Numbered from the stretch's first letter, positions 8,406 through 18,158 are shown. The stretch is DNA of 64,000 nt from an uncultured Myxococcales bacterium (GCA_903840165.1 CAIMEY010000073.1:62001-126000); one strand, 5' to 3'. The notes: generated by a model not told the origin, from the letters alone. Translations and numbers: made by a program.

Positions 8406-9389
8406 TTAGAGAAAGCGGTCCATGCCTGACACGCCGTCTGATCGCTTGTCTGCCGCGAATTGGTACGGCGGATCAAGTAGTTCATTGATTCTGTTCATCA
8501 AGATATCGGTCGCTGCCTGAAAGGCCGGCCCGTGGTCGTGCGCCGCAGTCCGGCTCAGCGGCAAGTAGGGCTGCTTCGGACGCAAAGGCCCGAATTCAGG
8601 CCCATCTGGCAGCAGGGGCTGGCCGATTCGGTACACGATGCGCCCGCCTTGGGCCCAGGGCGAGTTGGTGGGATACACCTTGTCCGAACCGTTGCAGCCA
8701 ATGGGGACAACCGTTGCGTCCAGGCTCCAGGCCATCTGCATCAGGCCGATGTGACCGCGCGACAAGGCCAGCGAACGCGTCCCTTGGGGAAAAATCAGCA
8801 GGTTGCAGCCTAAATCCTTGATCGCATAGCGATTAAGCCGAACGACCTCGGCGATCAGCGCGTCGAACTCCAGGTCAAAGGCGCGCAGGAAGCCCTCAGG
8901 CGTACCATCGGCCCAGGCGGCAAAAAACGGCTTTAGGTCAAGAAGTTGCTGCGAATATTGCGGCAACCGCCCCGAATCCACCAAATCGCGCAGGAGGCGA
9001 TACTCGGCTTCGGAGGGCTTTCGCCGCATTAGCTTTTGAAAACGGGTACTTAGAATATAGCCCCGCGATGGCATGGGGATATTGTTCATCGAGTCAAGGA
9101 AGCGCCCTACCCACTTGTTTTCATAGTATTTTCCCTTCACCCACGTTGCCGTGAAGCGAAAGCCCTGCCGGTACATCTGGTACTGCAACGGCCAGTAGTT
9201 GTACCGGTCGGTATGGTTCATGGCTAGGATAACCGCCCGATCTTTAGGCAAATTCTCTGTGCCTTGCAGTTCAATGCGGGTGCGATGCGGCAGCAGGTAA
9301 TCCCAACGCAGCACCCCTTCGGCCATCAAGTACTGGCCTGGGGGGTGGCGATGCAGCTTAAGACTTTGTAAACGTTGCAGATCGAGCAT
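8406..9389 (-). CDS. PlsC-like acyltransferase
   Basis: A 327-residue protein of the glycerolipid acyltransferase family. Motif I is AMNHTDRYNYWP (near residue 57) and motif III is LLIFPQGTRS (near 200), then a VVPIGCNGSD segment like motif IV. The usual catalytic HX4D reads H-T-D-R-Y-N, so Asp is absent at the expected +5 place and occurs at +2. Motif III has Gln where PlsC has Glu (FPEGTRS). It may be a family variant with a shifted acid or a changed substrate. No close operon partner. A gap of 84 bp separates it from the convergent SPFH gene. Confidence 0.75.
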   Translation of the reverse strand: MLDLQRLQSLKLHRHPPGQYLMAEGVLRWDYLLPHRTRIELQGTENLPKDRAVILAMNHTDRYNYWPLQYQMYRQGFRFTATWVKGKYYENKWVGRFLDSMNNIPMPSRGYILSTRFQKLMRRKPSEAEYRLLRDLVDSGRLPQYSQQLLDLKPFFAAWADGTPEGFLRAFDLEFDALIAEVVRLNRYAIKDLGCNLLIFPQGTRSLALSRGHIGLMQMAWSLDATVVPIGCNGSDKVYPTNSPWAQGGRIVYRIGQPLLPDGPEFGPLRPKQPYLPLSRTAAHDHGPAFQAATDILMNRINELLDPPYQFAADKRSDGVSGMDRFL

Positions 9390-9529
9390 ACCACTCCGTC
9401 AATGCGTGGGCTGACCTTGACCAGACTCGCCGGTTCGCTGAGGTAGCCGAGGTGCGCAATTTGCTGAATCTCTTGCGATCACTGCGCGTACGGCGCAAGC
9501 AGAAAGTGTCCTGAGGACAGTCTCGCGCG

Positions 9530-12500
9530 TTACCGAGCGAAAACATAGCCAAAAGTTGCGTAGTTCTTACCACCATTGTCCGGCTGCCACTGCCCGTTGG
9601 CCCAGTTGCCGACCGTCACCGTGTTGCAGCCAAAACCTAACCAGGAATCGGGACTTAAGCAGTCATTTTCCTGGTTGTTGACGATGCCGATGCGGCAATC
9701 CAAGGTGTTAAAGCCCTCTTGGTTGCAGTTGAGCTGCAGAGAAGAGCCGACAATCAACGACTTCCACGCATCTCGCCCGGCGCTCGTCGCCTTGAACGCG
9801 CCGTCCTTGATCACGTCATACAGGGAGGTACCCACATAGGAAACCTTCATGTAGTTCAGGAATTGGCCGTCATCCATGCCCAAGCGCAGCTGCGTGAAGG
9901 GCACCGTGCCGTACGAGGGCATCTTGGCCTCATCCTTGTCCAAAGCCGTGGAATCCGGCTTGTAACCGGTGGGCACAAACCACTGAGAGGACGCGAGGCC
10001 AAAAGTCGTTGCATTTCCATCGATTTTAAGCAGCAAGGTCCAGCCGCCGCCGTCATTTTCTTGGTCGCAGTAGTTGGCAAAGGGCAGGCCGGGCCCAGCG
10101 GCACCGTCTGGATCGAGGTAGTAAATACCCGATTTTGTTCCTGGAACGGCGGCTAGAATCGCCTTGCACGAAAGCGCCGGATTGAGGTCACTGCCCAGGG
10201 AGCAGACGCCTGCCTGGCAAATTCCAGATTTTCCACAAGGGGTTGCATTGGCCAAGGCGACGCTGCTGCAACCGCTGGCGATGTTGCAGGTGTCGGCCGT
10301 GCAGGGGTTGTTGTCCGAGCAATTCACCTGTACGCCCAAGCACTTTCCGGCACTGCAGCCGTCTGCTTGGGTGCAAGCGTTGTTGTCGCTGCAGACGGCG
10401 ATGTTGTTGATAGTCTGGCAACCCTTGGCCGAATCACAGTAGTCATCCGTGCAGAGATTGGCGTCGTTACAGACGATCGCATTGCTCTTGCATTGTCCGA
10501 GGTTACACACGTCAGGCCCGGTGCAGGCGTTGTTGTCATTGCAAGGGGCGGTATTGACCTTGTGACTGCAACCCAGCGCTGAATCACAGGTATCGTCTGT
10601 GCACGCGTTGTTGTCGTCGCACGAGAGGCTGACACCGGCCTTGCAACTGCCGGCCACGCAGACATCGCCCAAGGTGCAGACGGTGCCATCGTCGCAAGGG
10701 ACGGCAACCGCCTTGTTTTGGCAGCCTTTTTGTGCATCGCAGCTATCGAGCGTGCAGGCGTTGGCGTCGTCGCAGTTGCTCACGGCACCGGGGAGGCAGA
10801 CGCCGGCTTTGCACGCATCGCCGCTGGTGCAGACGTTGGAATCTGTGCAACTAACGGTGTTATTGGCGAATTGGCAGCCTTTGAGTGGGTCGCAACCGTC
10901 GTCGGTGCAGGGATTGCCGTCGGCACACACGGCTGCGGCCCCGCTCTGGCAACCGCCGCTATTGCAGGTATCGCCGGTGGTGCAGACGTTGCCATCGCTG
11001 CAGGGCAGGCTGTTAGGCACGGGGACGCAACCTTGCTTCGGATCACAGGAATCGCTGGTACAAACGTTGTTATCGTCGCAGGAACTGGCGGCGCCGGGCA
11101 GGCACGCGCCCGCCTGACAGTTGTCGCCGACGGTGCAGACATTGCCATCACTGCAAGCGCCGACATTGGCCACGAATACGCAACCTTTGATTTTATCACA
11201 GCTATCATCGGTGCATGGATTGCCGTCGCCGCACGCGAGCATTTTAGTTCCTACGCAGCTGCCGTCCTGACATGCGTCGCCGGTGCTGCAGATGTTGCCG
11301 TCATCACACGATTTTGCTCCGTTGACGGCGCTGAGCTTGCACTGGCCGTCGCCTGGATCACAGGAGGCGGCGCTGCAGGCAGTGTCCGCGGAAGTATCGC
11401 ATTTCACAATGGTCTTGGCGTCGATGGCGCAGACCGTCTTGCCGGGAGACACGGTCTGGCAGGTCAACTGGCCGGCGCAGAGGTTGGCGCTGGGCGGGCC
11501 GCAATCGGCGTCGATCTTGCAAGCGCAGGTATTGGTTCCGGATTGGCAGGTGCCGTTGCCGCAGGCGTCGCCTTGGGTGCAGGGGTTGTTGTCATCGCAG
11601 GCAAACTGGTTGTCCTGATGCGCGCAGCCGGTCGATGCATCACAACTATCCGTGGTACAAGGATTTTTGTCGTCGCAGTTGATCGGTTGCCCGCCTTTGC
11701 AGTTGCCGTCGGCGCAGGATTCGCCGCCGGTGCAGGCATTGGCATCGGTACACGTCGCCGACGCGGCCAAGTGCGTACAGCCGGCGATCGCCTCACAACC
11801 GTCTAATGTACAAGGGTTATTGTCGTCGCACGACAAAGCACTGCCCGCTGCGCAGCCCCCGCTGGCGCACTGGTCAGCCACGGTGCAGGCGGACCCATCG
11901 GAACACGGACCGCTGGCCGCATCATGGACACAACCTTTTGTTTTGTCGCATGAATCGACGGTACAGGGATTGGCGTCATCGCAGTTGCTGACCGCGCCGG
12001 ACACGCACGCCTTGGCTAGGCAGGTGTCCCCCAGGGTGCAGGCATCGCCGTCATCGCAGGGGGCTCCGTCCTCAGGAAAGTACGCACAACCATTGGCAGG
12101 ATTGCAGGAATCAGCCGTGCACGGATTGCCGTCCTGGCAGACAAAGGCAGCGCCTGGCTCGCACACGCCGGCTGCGCAGGCATCGCCGACCGTGCAGGCG
12201 TTGGCGTCGTCGCAGGGGGCGGCATTGGCCGCGTGCGCGCACCCGTTCTTTGCGTCACAACTATCGCTGGTGCAAGGGTTTTGATCGTCGCAGGCCGTCG
12301 CAGCGCCGGCAAGGCACACGCCTTGAGCGCAGGAATCGCCCGCCGTGCAGGCATTGCCATCCTCGCAAGGACCAACGACATTTTGCGCCAAGCACTGGCC
12401 AATCTCACTGCAACTAAAGACAACGCAAGGAGAACTGCTAGCCGGGCAGTCGGTGCTGGTCTTGCAAACCGTGGTGTCGGCAGCAGAATTGCTGTCCACC

Positions 12501-12712
12501 GCATCCGCAGGCGCATCGGCAGTGGCGTCGGCAGTGGCAACTAGGTCGGCCGCAGCCGTGTCAGATCCGTTGCTGTCGGTCGTCAAGCCGTCGGAATTGG
12601 TTTGGATTACATCAAGATCGGCCGTGAACCCGGTGACAGCGACATCATCCCCACAGCCGCTGAGCAAGGCTACGGACAACAATATTGTCACCCACTTCGT
12701 CCCGCAAGCCAT
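9530..12712 (-). CDS. Giant Cys-repeat lipoprotein with C-terminal fibrinogen-like domain
   Basis: A 1060-residue surface protein. The signal peptide ends LLSGC (lipobox). An Asp/Ala/Thr-rich linker follows, then about 750 residues of tandem repeats. Two units alternate, C-D--N-CT-GD-C--G-C and CDD-NPCT-DSCD---GC; at least 12 of the second kind can be counted. The second unit looks like the Dictyostelium-type CTDC repeat. The last 210 residues (LSCKAILAAVPGTKSGIYYLDPDG, YCDQENDGGGWTLLLK, then a W-GFGCN segment) match a fibrinogen C-terminal-like fold. ATG 12712 is preferred over the start 15 bp upstream because AAGGAG precedes it. Probably lipid-anchored and exposed outside; it may bind sugars or calcium, which is inference. 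It appears to be a single-gene unit. Confidence 0.88.
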   Translation of the reverse strand: MACGTKWVTILLSVALLSGCGDDVAVTGFTADLDVIQTNSDGLTTDSNGSDTAAADLVATADATADAPADAVDSNSAADTTVCKTSTDCPASSSPCVVFSCSEIGQCLAQNVVGPCEDGNACTAGDSCAQGVCLAGAATACDDQNPCTSDSCDAKNGCAHAANAAPCDDANACTVGDACAAGVCEPGAAFVCQDGNPCTADSCNPANGCAYFPEDGAPCDDGDACTLGDTCLAKACVSGAVSNCDDANPCTVDSCDKTKGCVHDAASGPCSDGSACTVADQCASGGCAAGSALSCDDNNPCTLDGCEAIAGCTHLAASATCTDANACTGGESCADGNCKGGQPINCDDKNPCTTDSCDASTGCAHQDNQFACDDNNPCTQGDACGNGTCQSGTNTCACKIDADCGPPSANLCAGQLTCQTVSPGKTVCAIDAKTIVKCDTSADTACSAASCDPGDGQCKLSAVNGAKSCDDGNICSTGDACQDGSCVGTKMLACGDGNPCTDDSCDKIKGCVFVANVGACSDGNVCTVGDNCQAGACLPGAASSCDDNNVCTSDSCDPKQGCVPVPNSLPCSDGNVCTTGDTCNSGGCQSGAAAVCADGNPCTDDGCDPLKGCQFANNTVSCTDSNVCTSGDACKAGVCLPGAVSNCDDANACTLDSCDAQKGCQNKAVAVPCDDGTVCTLGDVCVAGSCKAGVSLSCDDNNACTDDTCDSALGCSHKVNTAPCNDNNACTGPDVCNLGQCKSNAIVCNDANLCTDDYCDSAKGCQTINNIAVCSDNNACTQADGCSAGKCLGVQVNCSDNNPCTADTCNIASGCSSVALANATPCGKSGICQAGVCSLGSDLNPALSCKAILAAVPGTKSGIYYLDPDGAAGPGLPFANYCDQENDGGGWTLLLKIDGNATTFGLASSQWFVPTGYKPDSTALDKDEAKMPSYGTVPFTQLRLGMDDGQFLNYMKVSYVGTSLYDVIKDGAFKATSAGRDAWKSLIVGSSLQLNCNQEGFNTLDCRIGIVNNQENDCLSPDSWLGFGCNTVTVGNWANGQWQPDNGGKNYATFGYVFAR

Positions 12713-12816
12713 GGTTCTCCTTGACATAAGCGATGCACTGCACCGTCTTGTTTCTGCGCCCGGTCAGGTGCCTCGAGACGCTGCCGAGCCCTACATATGG
12801 GGCCGTGCGGCCATGG

Positions 12817-14304
12817 CTACTTAGATTTCTTTAGATTTTTCTGATACTTGTCCTCAGCCGCGGCCGAGGCATGGCCGGTCGAGATGGCCAAGCGGTAATT
12901 CTCTGTGCAGCGCGCTAAGTCTTTGGCAACACAGGCATTATCTCCGTCAATTTCGAGTAGCCCGGCAATGGCCTCCAAGGCAGCTTCGGCATCGGCACGG
13001 TACACAGAATTAGGAGGGATCATCCGATGTTGCGCGATGGCCGTGGCGTAATCCTTCTTGGCGTAGGCGGCTTCGGCCTGGGCAAATCGGGCACCGGCCT
13101 TCTTCTCCATCGCAATCATATTCAAGGCTTCCGTCGGCCGCGGATGAATCGGGTCGATCTTCCTGGCTTTGCGGAACAATCCTTCCGCCTCATCCCACTG
13201 ACGACGCGCCACAGCATCCTGGCCCTTGGCGAGCAGTTCATCGAACTGAGCCTTGGACGCCTCACCATCTTCCCCAGCTTTATCAGCAGCTTGTGCGCCG
13301 CGATCGCCGGTTGAGGAGCCTTTGTCGCCGCCCGTCGCCGCCTTGTCGCTTGGCGAGCCGTGGGTCGAATCTCCCTTTGCGGGCGCAGCCTTCGCCGTTT
13401 CGGCACCGGCGCGGATGGCCGGACTCAGCCAGCGGTCATAGGCAAACAACACCAGGATAATCAGACCGACCACGGCCAGCAAAATGACCGCCACGGCAGC
13501 CACTTGCGGCAGAAGGGACCGCTGGGGCGGAACCACGTAGGCCGGCTCTTGCGCGCCGTAGGGGTCCGCGTGGGCACTCGCATGGGCATTGTACTGGCTG
13601 TACTGGACGGCGGGCTGCACCAGAGGCCGCGGAGCCGGAGCAGGGCGCGGCGGCGGCGCGGCGTACATCGGCTCGTTGACGTCGATTTCGGCCATACCTT
13701 CGGCCTGAAACATGTAGGCCACCGTGCCAAAGCGAACGCGATCGCCGTGTTGCATCTCCTGCTGGTCAATGCGCCGGTCGTTGATGTAGGTGCCATTGGA
13801 CGAGCGCAAGTCCTCCACGTAGACCCGCCCGCCCGAATCCTGTGTAATCTTTGCATGAATGCGCGAAACGCTGACATCGCTCAGCACGATCGCGCAATCC
13901 TTGCCGCGACCAATCAAGACCGTGGCCTGGCTGAGTTCAGTCAACTCGCCGATGCTGCCCGGCATGGGCACCAGACGACCATAACTGCTTGAAGCCATTG
14001 GCCTTGCGTAGGCCGCGCCTTCAATGTGCAAAAAGAAGTCGCCGATGCGAACCTGAGCCGATCGTGGCAGTTCGGTGACGTTGTAAATCCGCTTGCCGCC
14101 AAGCCAAATGCCGTTGGCGGCCTTGAGATCTTCGATATAACAACGTCCGTCGACGGTAAATAGCCGGGCGTGACGGCGCGACACGTTGTCGGCGGGCAGA
14201 ACAATGTCCGCCTGCTGACTACGGCCAATGATGAACTCACCGTCTTCGAACGAGTATTCGTCGACGATGCTGCCGTGCTTGTCCTCGATGATCAGCGTGA
14301 ACAT
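12817..14304 (-). CDS. Double-FHA membrane protein with TPR-like C-terminus
   Basis: A 495-residue protein. Two FHA phosphothreonine-binding domains occupy about residues 1-97 (FIIGRSQQADIVLP, NVSRRHARL) and 122-205 (VLIGRGKDCAIVLS, SVSRIHAKI, SSNGTYI). A Pro-rich linker, one membrane helix (about 266-291) and an Ala/Lys/Asp-rich spacer follow, then a helical TPR-like region with EAEGLFRKARKIDPIHP. The topology implies cytoplasmic FHA domains and an external TPR part. ATG 14304 begins the FHA fold. It lies 27 bp after the FHA-CpaF-like gene in the same direction, so the two are almost certainly cotranscribed and may share a phospho-ligand, perhaps from a Ser/Thr kinase such as the one at 26391-31475. 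Confidence 0.88.
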   Translation of the reverse strand: MFTLIIEDKHGSIVDEYSFEDGEFIIGRSQQADIVLPADNVSRRHARLFTVDGRCYIEDLKAANGIWLGGKRIYNVTELPRSAQVRIGDFFLHIEGAAYARPMASSSYGRLVPMPGSIGELTELSQATVLIGRGKDCAIVLSDVSVSRIHAKITQDSGGRVYVEDLRSSNGTYINDRRIDQQEMQHGDRVRFGTVAYMFQAEGMAEIDVNEPMYAAPPPRPAPAPRPLVQPAVQYSQYNAHASAHADPYGAQEPAYVVPPQRSLLPQVAAVAVILLAVVGLIILVLFAYDRWLSPAIRAGAETAKAAPAKGDSTHGSPSDKAATGGDKGSSTGDRGAQAADKAGEDGEASKAQFDELLAKGQDAVARRQWDEAEGLFRKARKIDPIHPRPTEALNMIAMEKKAGARFAQAEAAYAKKDYATAIAQHRMIPPNSVYRADAEAALEAIAGLLEIDGDNACVAKDLARCTENYRLAISTGHASAAAEDKYQKNLKKSK

Positions 14305-14331
14305 GCACCGCTGCTCCGTCGAAACCACGCG

Positions 14332-16488
14332 TTATGCGCGCGCGCCCTCGAAATCTTCCGGTGATAACCACTTGAACGGAGGGCCAAATCCGGTGGTGTT
14401 GAGCACCGCAACCGCCCGCAATACTTCGCGTCCCGCTTCGTGGTCGTATTCAAAGCAGGCCACGGCGTCCACCGCCCTGGTGACCCTTGATTTGGCTACG
14501 TTTTCCGGAATGCCCGGGAAGCGGATAACCATGGCGTGGGTGGCGCGCTCGACAAAATCATCAATCGTCTTGGCATGAAAGCTGCCAATCCACGGCGGCA
14601 GGCCATCGGCGGCCACCGTGAACAGTTCCGCGGTCGAAAGGCTCAAGCATTCGCCGAGCAAAAGCCGATCGGGCATCAAGCGGCGGGCCACCTGCAACGT
14701 CGACGTGCCGGCATCGACGCTGGCCGCACTGTCCAGGCGCAACATGTGCGGCTGGGCGAGGCGCAGGCGCTGGCCGTCTTCCACAACCACAATGCGCTCT
14801 TGCGGATCAATCAGTTGCCCCAGCGCATTGACCACTGTGCGCCGACCGACATTGGGCGCGCCGCAGATGGCGATGGAGCGGCGATCGGCCACCAAGTACT
14901 TGAGCACAGCGCCGGCCTTGGCGCTGACTGAGCCGCGCTCGATCAGTTGATCCAAACTCGGTGATTCTGTTCGCGGTTTGCGCAGGAGTACGGCCGGGCC
15001 AGCTGGGCATAGAGGCGGCCACACCACGCGGACGGTCGTGCCGTCGACCAACGTGCCATCGGCGTTGAGCGAACCGCGTTGCGCTGGGTTGCCTGTGGCG
15101 CGCACCAAGCGATCCACGGCAGCCAACAGAGCCTGCTGGCAAGAGAATCGCTCCGCAACCAGAACGCGATTGCCACCGCGGAAGACGAAGATCTGGGTGT
15201 GACCGTTGATCTCAATGCTTTCCACGGCGGCATCGTCGAGCATGGGCTCGAGCGGGCCTAACCCTGCCAATTCGTAAATTAAATCGCGCTTGATCAGCGC
15301 TAGATCCGCTCCTGCACCGATCTGACCTTGACGGGCCGCTTGATCGACAAAGGCGATGACCCTGTCCTCCATCTTGGTCCACTCGGCATCCGACATCTGC
15401 GCAGCATCACTGGGCAAAAGCGAACGGAGTTCAGCCACGGCGCTGCGATAGAGCACAGCCAGAACGTCAAAGTGCCCCGGGGGCGGCAATTCCTGGGGCG
15501 GCGGCGGGGCGATGGGCGATTTCTCATACTGCGCGGTACGTTTGACCACCGCGTTGTCGCCCAGTCCTTTGCTTGCAGCACCGCCAGCCGTTAGGGCGGA
15601 AGGCCCGGCGTCGGCGGGTGGAGGCATCTTCAAAGCCCCTGCCAATCCAGGGACTTGTGCGGCCAATGATGGGGAGGAGGCACGTGCTTGCAGGGCATCG
15701 GTCAGTCCGGAAACAGAACCCGTGGCGCGACTTTCCCCTGCTGCATCATAGGATTGCGTCGCTTCGCTGGGTGATTTGACGGACGACGGCACCTGCACCG
15801 GCGGCGGCGCAGGAATCACCAGAGACGACGGGATCGGCGCGGGCGGCAAAGGCAGGGGATCTCCAGCCAAACCCAGATCATCTAGATTAAAATCAGGTAC
15901 TTCCCCTGCGGCCGGTGCGTAGGTTTCCAGCGCGGAGAGATCCATCTGATCGTCAAACAGGGGCTGGGGTTCTCCCTCGAGACCACCGCCGGCGAACTGC
16001 GCTTGCGGCAAAGAAGTGCTTGTTTGGGCGTTAGATTTCCCACCCAAGTCCTCCAGAGGCTCCAAAGGCGACATGGCGGTTTCGCGCACGCCGGGCTCAG
16101 CAGTTGGACCGAAGCCTTGCCCCAGGCCATCAAAATCAGGCAGATCGGGCATGCCTGGAACGGGTGGCGCATCCCCCGGCCCTTGGTCAGCCGACGCCGA
16201 CAGATCCAGGAAATTCATCACAAAGTCACCGAGGTAGACTTTGTCGTCCGGCCCAATTTCTACAGCGGCGGCGATGCGATGGCCATTGACATAGGTGCCG
16301 TTGGTCGACCCTAAGTCTTCGACAACAAAGCGCGCCCCCTGACTGCGGACGACGGCATGGCGCTTGGAAATGTTTTGCTTGGGCAAAATAACATCATTTC
16401 CCTTGACTCGCCCGATGAGAACCTCGGGTTTATCAAAGTGAAATGTGTAGACTTGGCCACTGCGCTCGCGGATGGTGATGCTGAACAT
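14332..16488 (-). CDS. FHA domain fused to a degenerate CpaF/TadA-like secretion ATPase
   Basis: A 718-residue protein. An FHA domain occupies about 1-100 (VLIGRVKGNDVILP, NISKRHAVV, GSTNGTYVNG). A long Pro/Gly/Ala-rich linker to about 370 follows, then a VirB11/CpaF-like ATPase with LAGLGPLEPMLDD, SIEINGH and the R-GSLNADGTLVDGTTVRV region. Key changes: the Walker A region near residue 541 reads GAPNVGRRT, so the P-loop Lys and Thr of GKT are both replaced by Arg. The Glu box (ERIVVVED), PDRLLLGE and a His (FHAKT) remain. It may bind nucleotide poorly, or act as a regulatory homologue. No other Tad/type II secretion genes are in the window. It lies between thiE and the double-FHA gene in one leftward run. 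Confidence 0.85.
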   Translation of the reverse strand: MFSITIRERSGQVYTFHFDKPEVLIGRVKGNDVILPKQNISKRHAVVRSQGARFVVEDLGSTNGTYVNGHRIAAAVEIGPDDKVYLGDFVMNFLDLSASADQGPGDAPPVPGMPDLPDFDGLGQGFGPTAEPGVRETAMSPLEPLEDLGGKSNAQTSTSLPQAQFAGGGLEGEPQPLFDDQMDLSALETYAPAAGEVPDFNLDDLGLAGDPLPLPPAPIPSSLVIPAPPPVQVPSSVKSPSEATQSYDAAGESRATGSVSGLTDALQARASSPSLAAQVPGLAGALKMPPPADAGPSALTAGGAASKGLGDNAVVKRTAQYEKSPIAPPPPQELPPPGHFDVLAVLYRSAVAELRSLLPSDAAQMSDAEWTKMEDRVIAFVDQAARQGQIGAGADLALIKRDLIYELAGLGPLEPMLDDAAVESIEINGHTQIFVFRGGNRVLVAERFSCQQALLAAVDRLVRATGNPAQRGSLNADGTLVDGTTVRVVWPPLCPAGPAVLLRKPRTESPSLDQLIERGSVSAKAGAVLKYLVADRRSIAICGAPNVGRRTVVNALGQLIDPQERIVVVEDGQRLRLAQPHMLRLDSAASVDAGTSTLQVARRLMPDRLLLGECLSLSTAELFTVAADGLPPWIGSFHAKTIDDFVERATHAMVIRFPGIPENVAKSRVTRAVDAVACFEYDHEAGREVLRAVAVLNTTGFGPPFKWLSPEDFEGARA

Positions 16489-16566
16489 GCATGCTCCGTC
16501 GCCACGGAAGGCGCCCTTGGCGCAACCGCAGGCGCAGGGCTAGTGTCGGGAACAGACGCGATTCCG

Positions 16567-17334
16567 TCAACTCCCAGGCCCATCCATGGGCGCGTTGCCA
16601 TCGCCCAGAGTCCATGCGTGCAAACACGCTGTTAGTGCAGCTGTTTGTTGCCAGGCGGCCCTCAAGCAGGCAACGCCCAGCGCTCCAGATGCCAATGCCT
16701 GCAGGCAGTTATCCGCATCTATGCCGCCCAGCGCCACCAGAGGCACGGCGGTGTTCGCCGCGAAACGCGCTAGACCGGCCGGGGTCAAGGGCGTTTGGCC
16801 CGGCTTGGACGGCGTTGGCCAGAGAGGCGACACAACGGCCCAGTCAATTCCTCCTGGAAGCTCAAGCAGTTGGACGCGATCGACCGAACCGCTACGGTCC
16901 GATGAGTGCGCATTTGGATGCCACGCGCGGCTCCAAGCCAGTTCCGGGCGGTCCTGCTGGCGCGACCTCCAGGCATCGGCGGCGGGATCGTCTGGCAGAT
17001 GCATGAAATCAAATGGAAATTGCAGCAGCTCCTCTGCCAGATCGAAGTCCGGGGTCGCCGGCAAGCGCAGGCCCAGCCTCAAACCGACCAAGGATGACCA
17101 AGGCAAAGCCGAAATTCGCGCGTGCAGGGTCTCGGGAGGCAGGAGCGGATCGCGAAGAAGCACAGCTACTTGAGTGCCGAGAATCGCGGTTTCTGCCTGA
17201 AATTGCAGGAGTTGAGCGCCAAGACGGCCTACATCAGCCAAGCTTCCGTGCGCAGTTATCGCCAGCAAAAGCGGAGGCTTACGGCGCAGTAAAGAACCGG
17301 TGGCCTTGCCAGGTCGCGGTTGGGTCTGGAGCAC
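16567..17334 (-). CDS. ThiE/TenI-like thiamine phosphate synthase family protein
   Basis: A 255-residue TIM-barrel protein. The C-terminal half carries AVVSPLWPTPSKPGQ and VPLVALGGID, which match the phosphate-binding loops of ThiE (thiazole phosphate plus HMP-PP to thiamine phosphate) and TenI. The N-terminal pyrimidine-side motifs are weak (VLLRDPLL in place of VQLR-K), so it may be TenI-like or a divergent ThiE. It starts at GTG 17334, just after the thiG stop, which implies translational coupling. Position beside thiS and thiG supports a role in thiamine synthesis. Confidence 0.75.
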   Translation of the reverse strand: MLQTQPRPGKATGSLLRRKPPLLLAITAHGSLADVGRLGAQLLQFQAETAILGTQVAVLLRDPLLPPETLHARISALPWSSLVGLRLGLRLPATPDFDLAEELLQFPFDFMHLPDDPAADAWRSRQQDRPELAWSRAWHPNAHSSDRSGSVDRVQLLELPGGIDWAVVSPLWPTPSKPGQTPLTPAGLARFAANTAVPLVALGGIDADNCLQALASGALGVACLRAAWQQTAALTACLHAWTLGDGNAPMDGPGS

Positions 17335-17337
17335 GGC

Positions 17338-18135
17338 CTAGCCGATCAAGCCGGTGATCGGGCTAGAAGCTGTTGCATAGAGACGCTTTTCGATTCGTCC
17401 GGCCAAGTAGGCTAGGCGCCCGGCTTCTGTAGCCAAGCGCATCGCACGGGCCATGGCGACGGGATCGCGGGCTCCGGCAATGGCGGTGTTCATCAGCACG
17501 GCCGTGCAGCCCAATTCCAAGGCGATCGCCGCGTCTGAAGCGGTGCCCACGCCGGCATCGACCAAGACGGGGACCGTGGCTTGCTCGAGAATAATCTTGA
17601 TATTAAAAGGATTCCGAATACCCAGGCCCGAACCGATGGGCGCGCCCAGGGGCATCACGGCGGCACAGCCTGCCTCCACCAGTTGGCGGCAGACGATCGG
17701 ATCGTCGGTGCAGTAGGGCATGACGGTGAATCCTTCTTTCACCAAGATCTCAGCTGCTTGTAAGGTTGCGCGATTGTCCGGGAAGAGGGTCGCGGTGTCA
17801 CCAAGGACTTCGAGCTTGAGCAAATCGCCCATGCCGGCCTCGCGCGCCAGCCGTGCGGTGCGAATAGCGTCATCGGCGGTAAAGCACCCGGCAGTATTGG
17901 GCAAAAGCGTGTGACGGCTCAGATCGAGGGCGGCTAGCACGTTAAAGCCAACGGCCTTGAGGTCGATGCGCCGCACGGCGACGGTGACGATCTGCGCGCC
18001 GCTTTCATCAATGGCTGCGCGTGTTTGCTCGTTGGAGGCGTACTTCCCTGTACCGACCAGCAGTCGAGACGTGAACGAGTGGCCGCCCACCTGCCATGTG
18101 TCAGCGGAATTGAGCAGAGCGGAAGAAGAATTCAT
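17338..18135 (-). CDS. thiG: Thiazole synthase ThiG
   Basis: A 265-residue protein of normal length for ThiG. It has [12 protein letters not shown] near the N-terminus, [10 protein letters not shown] with the Lys that forms the imine with deoxyxylulose phosphate, [17 protein letters not shown], and [14 protein letters not shown] with the phosphate-binding GVGT. It makes the thiazole phosphate moiety using sulfur from ThiS thiocarboxylate. It lies between thiS (23 bp upstream) and a thiE-like gene (4 bp downstream). No thiF or thiO/thiH is in the window, so these must be elsewhere. Confidence 0.96.
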   Translation of the reverse strand: MNSSSALLNSADTWQVGGHSFTSRLLVGTGKYASNEQTRAAIDESGAQIVTVAVRRIDLKAVGFNVLAALDLSRHTLLPNTAGCFTADDAIRTARLAREAGMGDLLKLEVLGDTATLFPDNRATLQAAEILVKEGFTVMPYCTDDPIVCRQLVEAGCAAVMPLGAPIGSGLGIRNPFNIKIILEQATVPVLVDAGVGTASDAAIALELGCTAVLMNTAIAGARDPVAMARAMRLATEAGRLAYLAGRIEKRLYATASSPITGLIG

Positions 18136-18158
18136 GAATTACGTCCCAGGCAGGGGAA

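Noticed and set aside
10718-11806. Open frame of 362 codons on the plus strand across the 9530-12712 gene, rich in Ala, Val and Gly
   Set aside because: It is the antisense image of the Cys-repeat array, with the same period. There is no ribosome binding site, and the true gene on the other strand has a signal peptide and clear domains.
9600-12500. Regular DNA repeats that might be taken for a CRISPR array
   Set aside because: The repeats are coding, degenerate and about 130 bp in period, following the two-part Cys-rich protein unit. There are no identical direct repeats with unique spacers and no cas genes. The same holds for 41900-43500.
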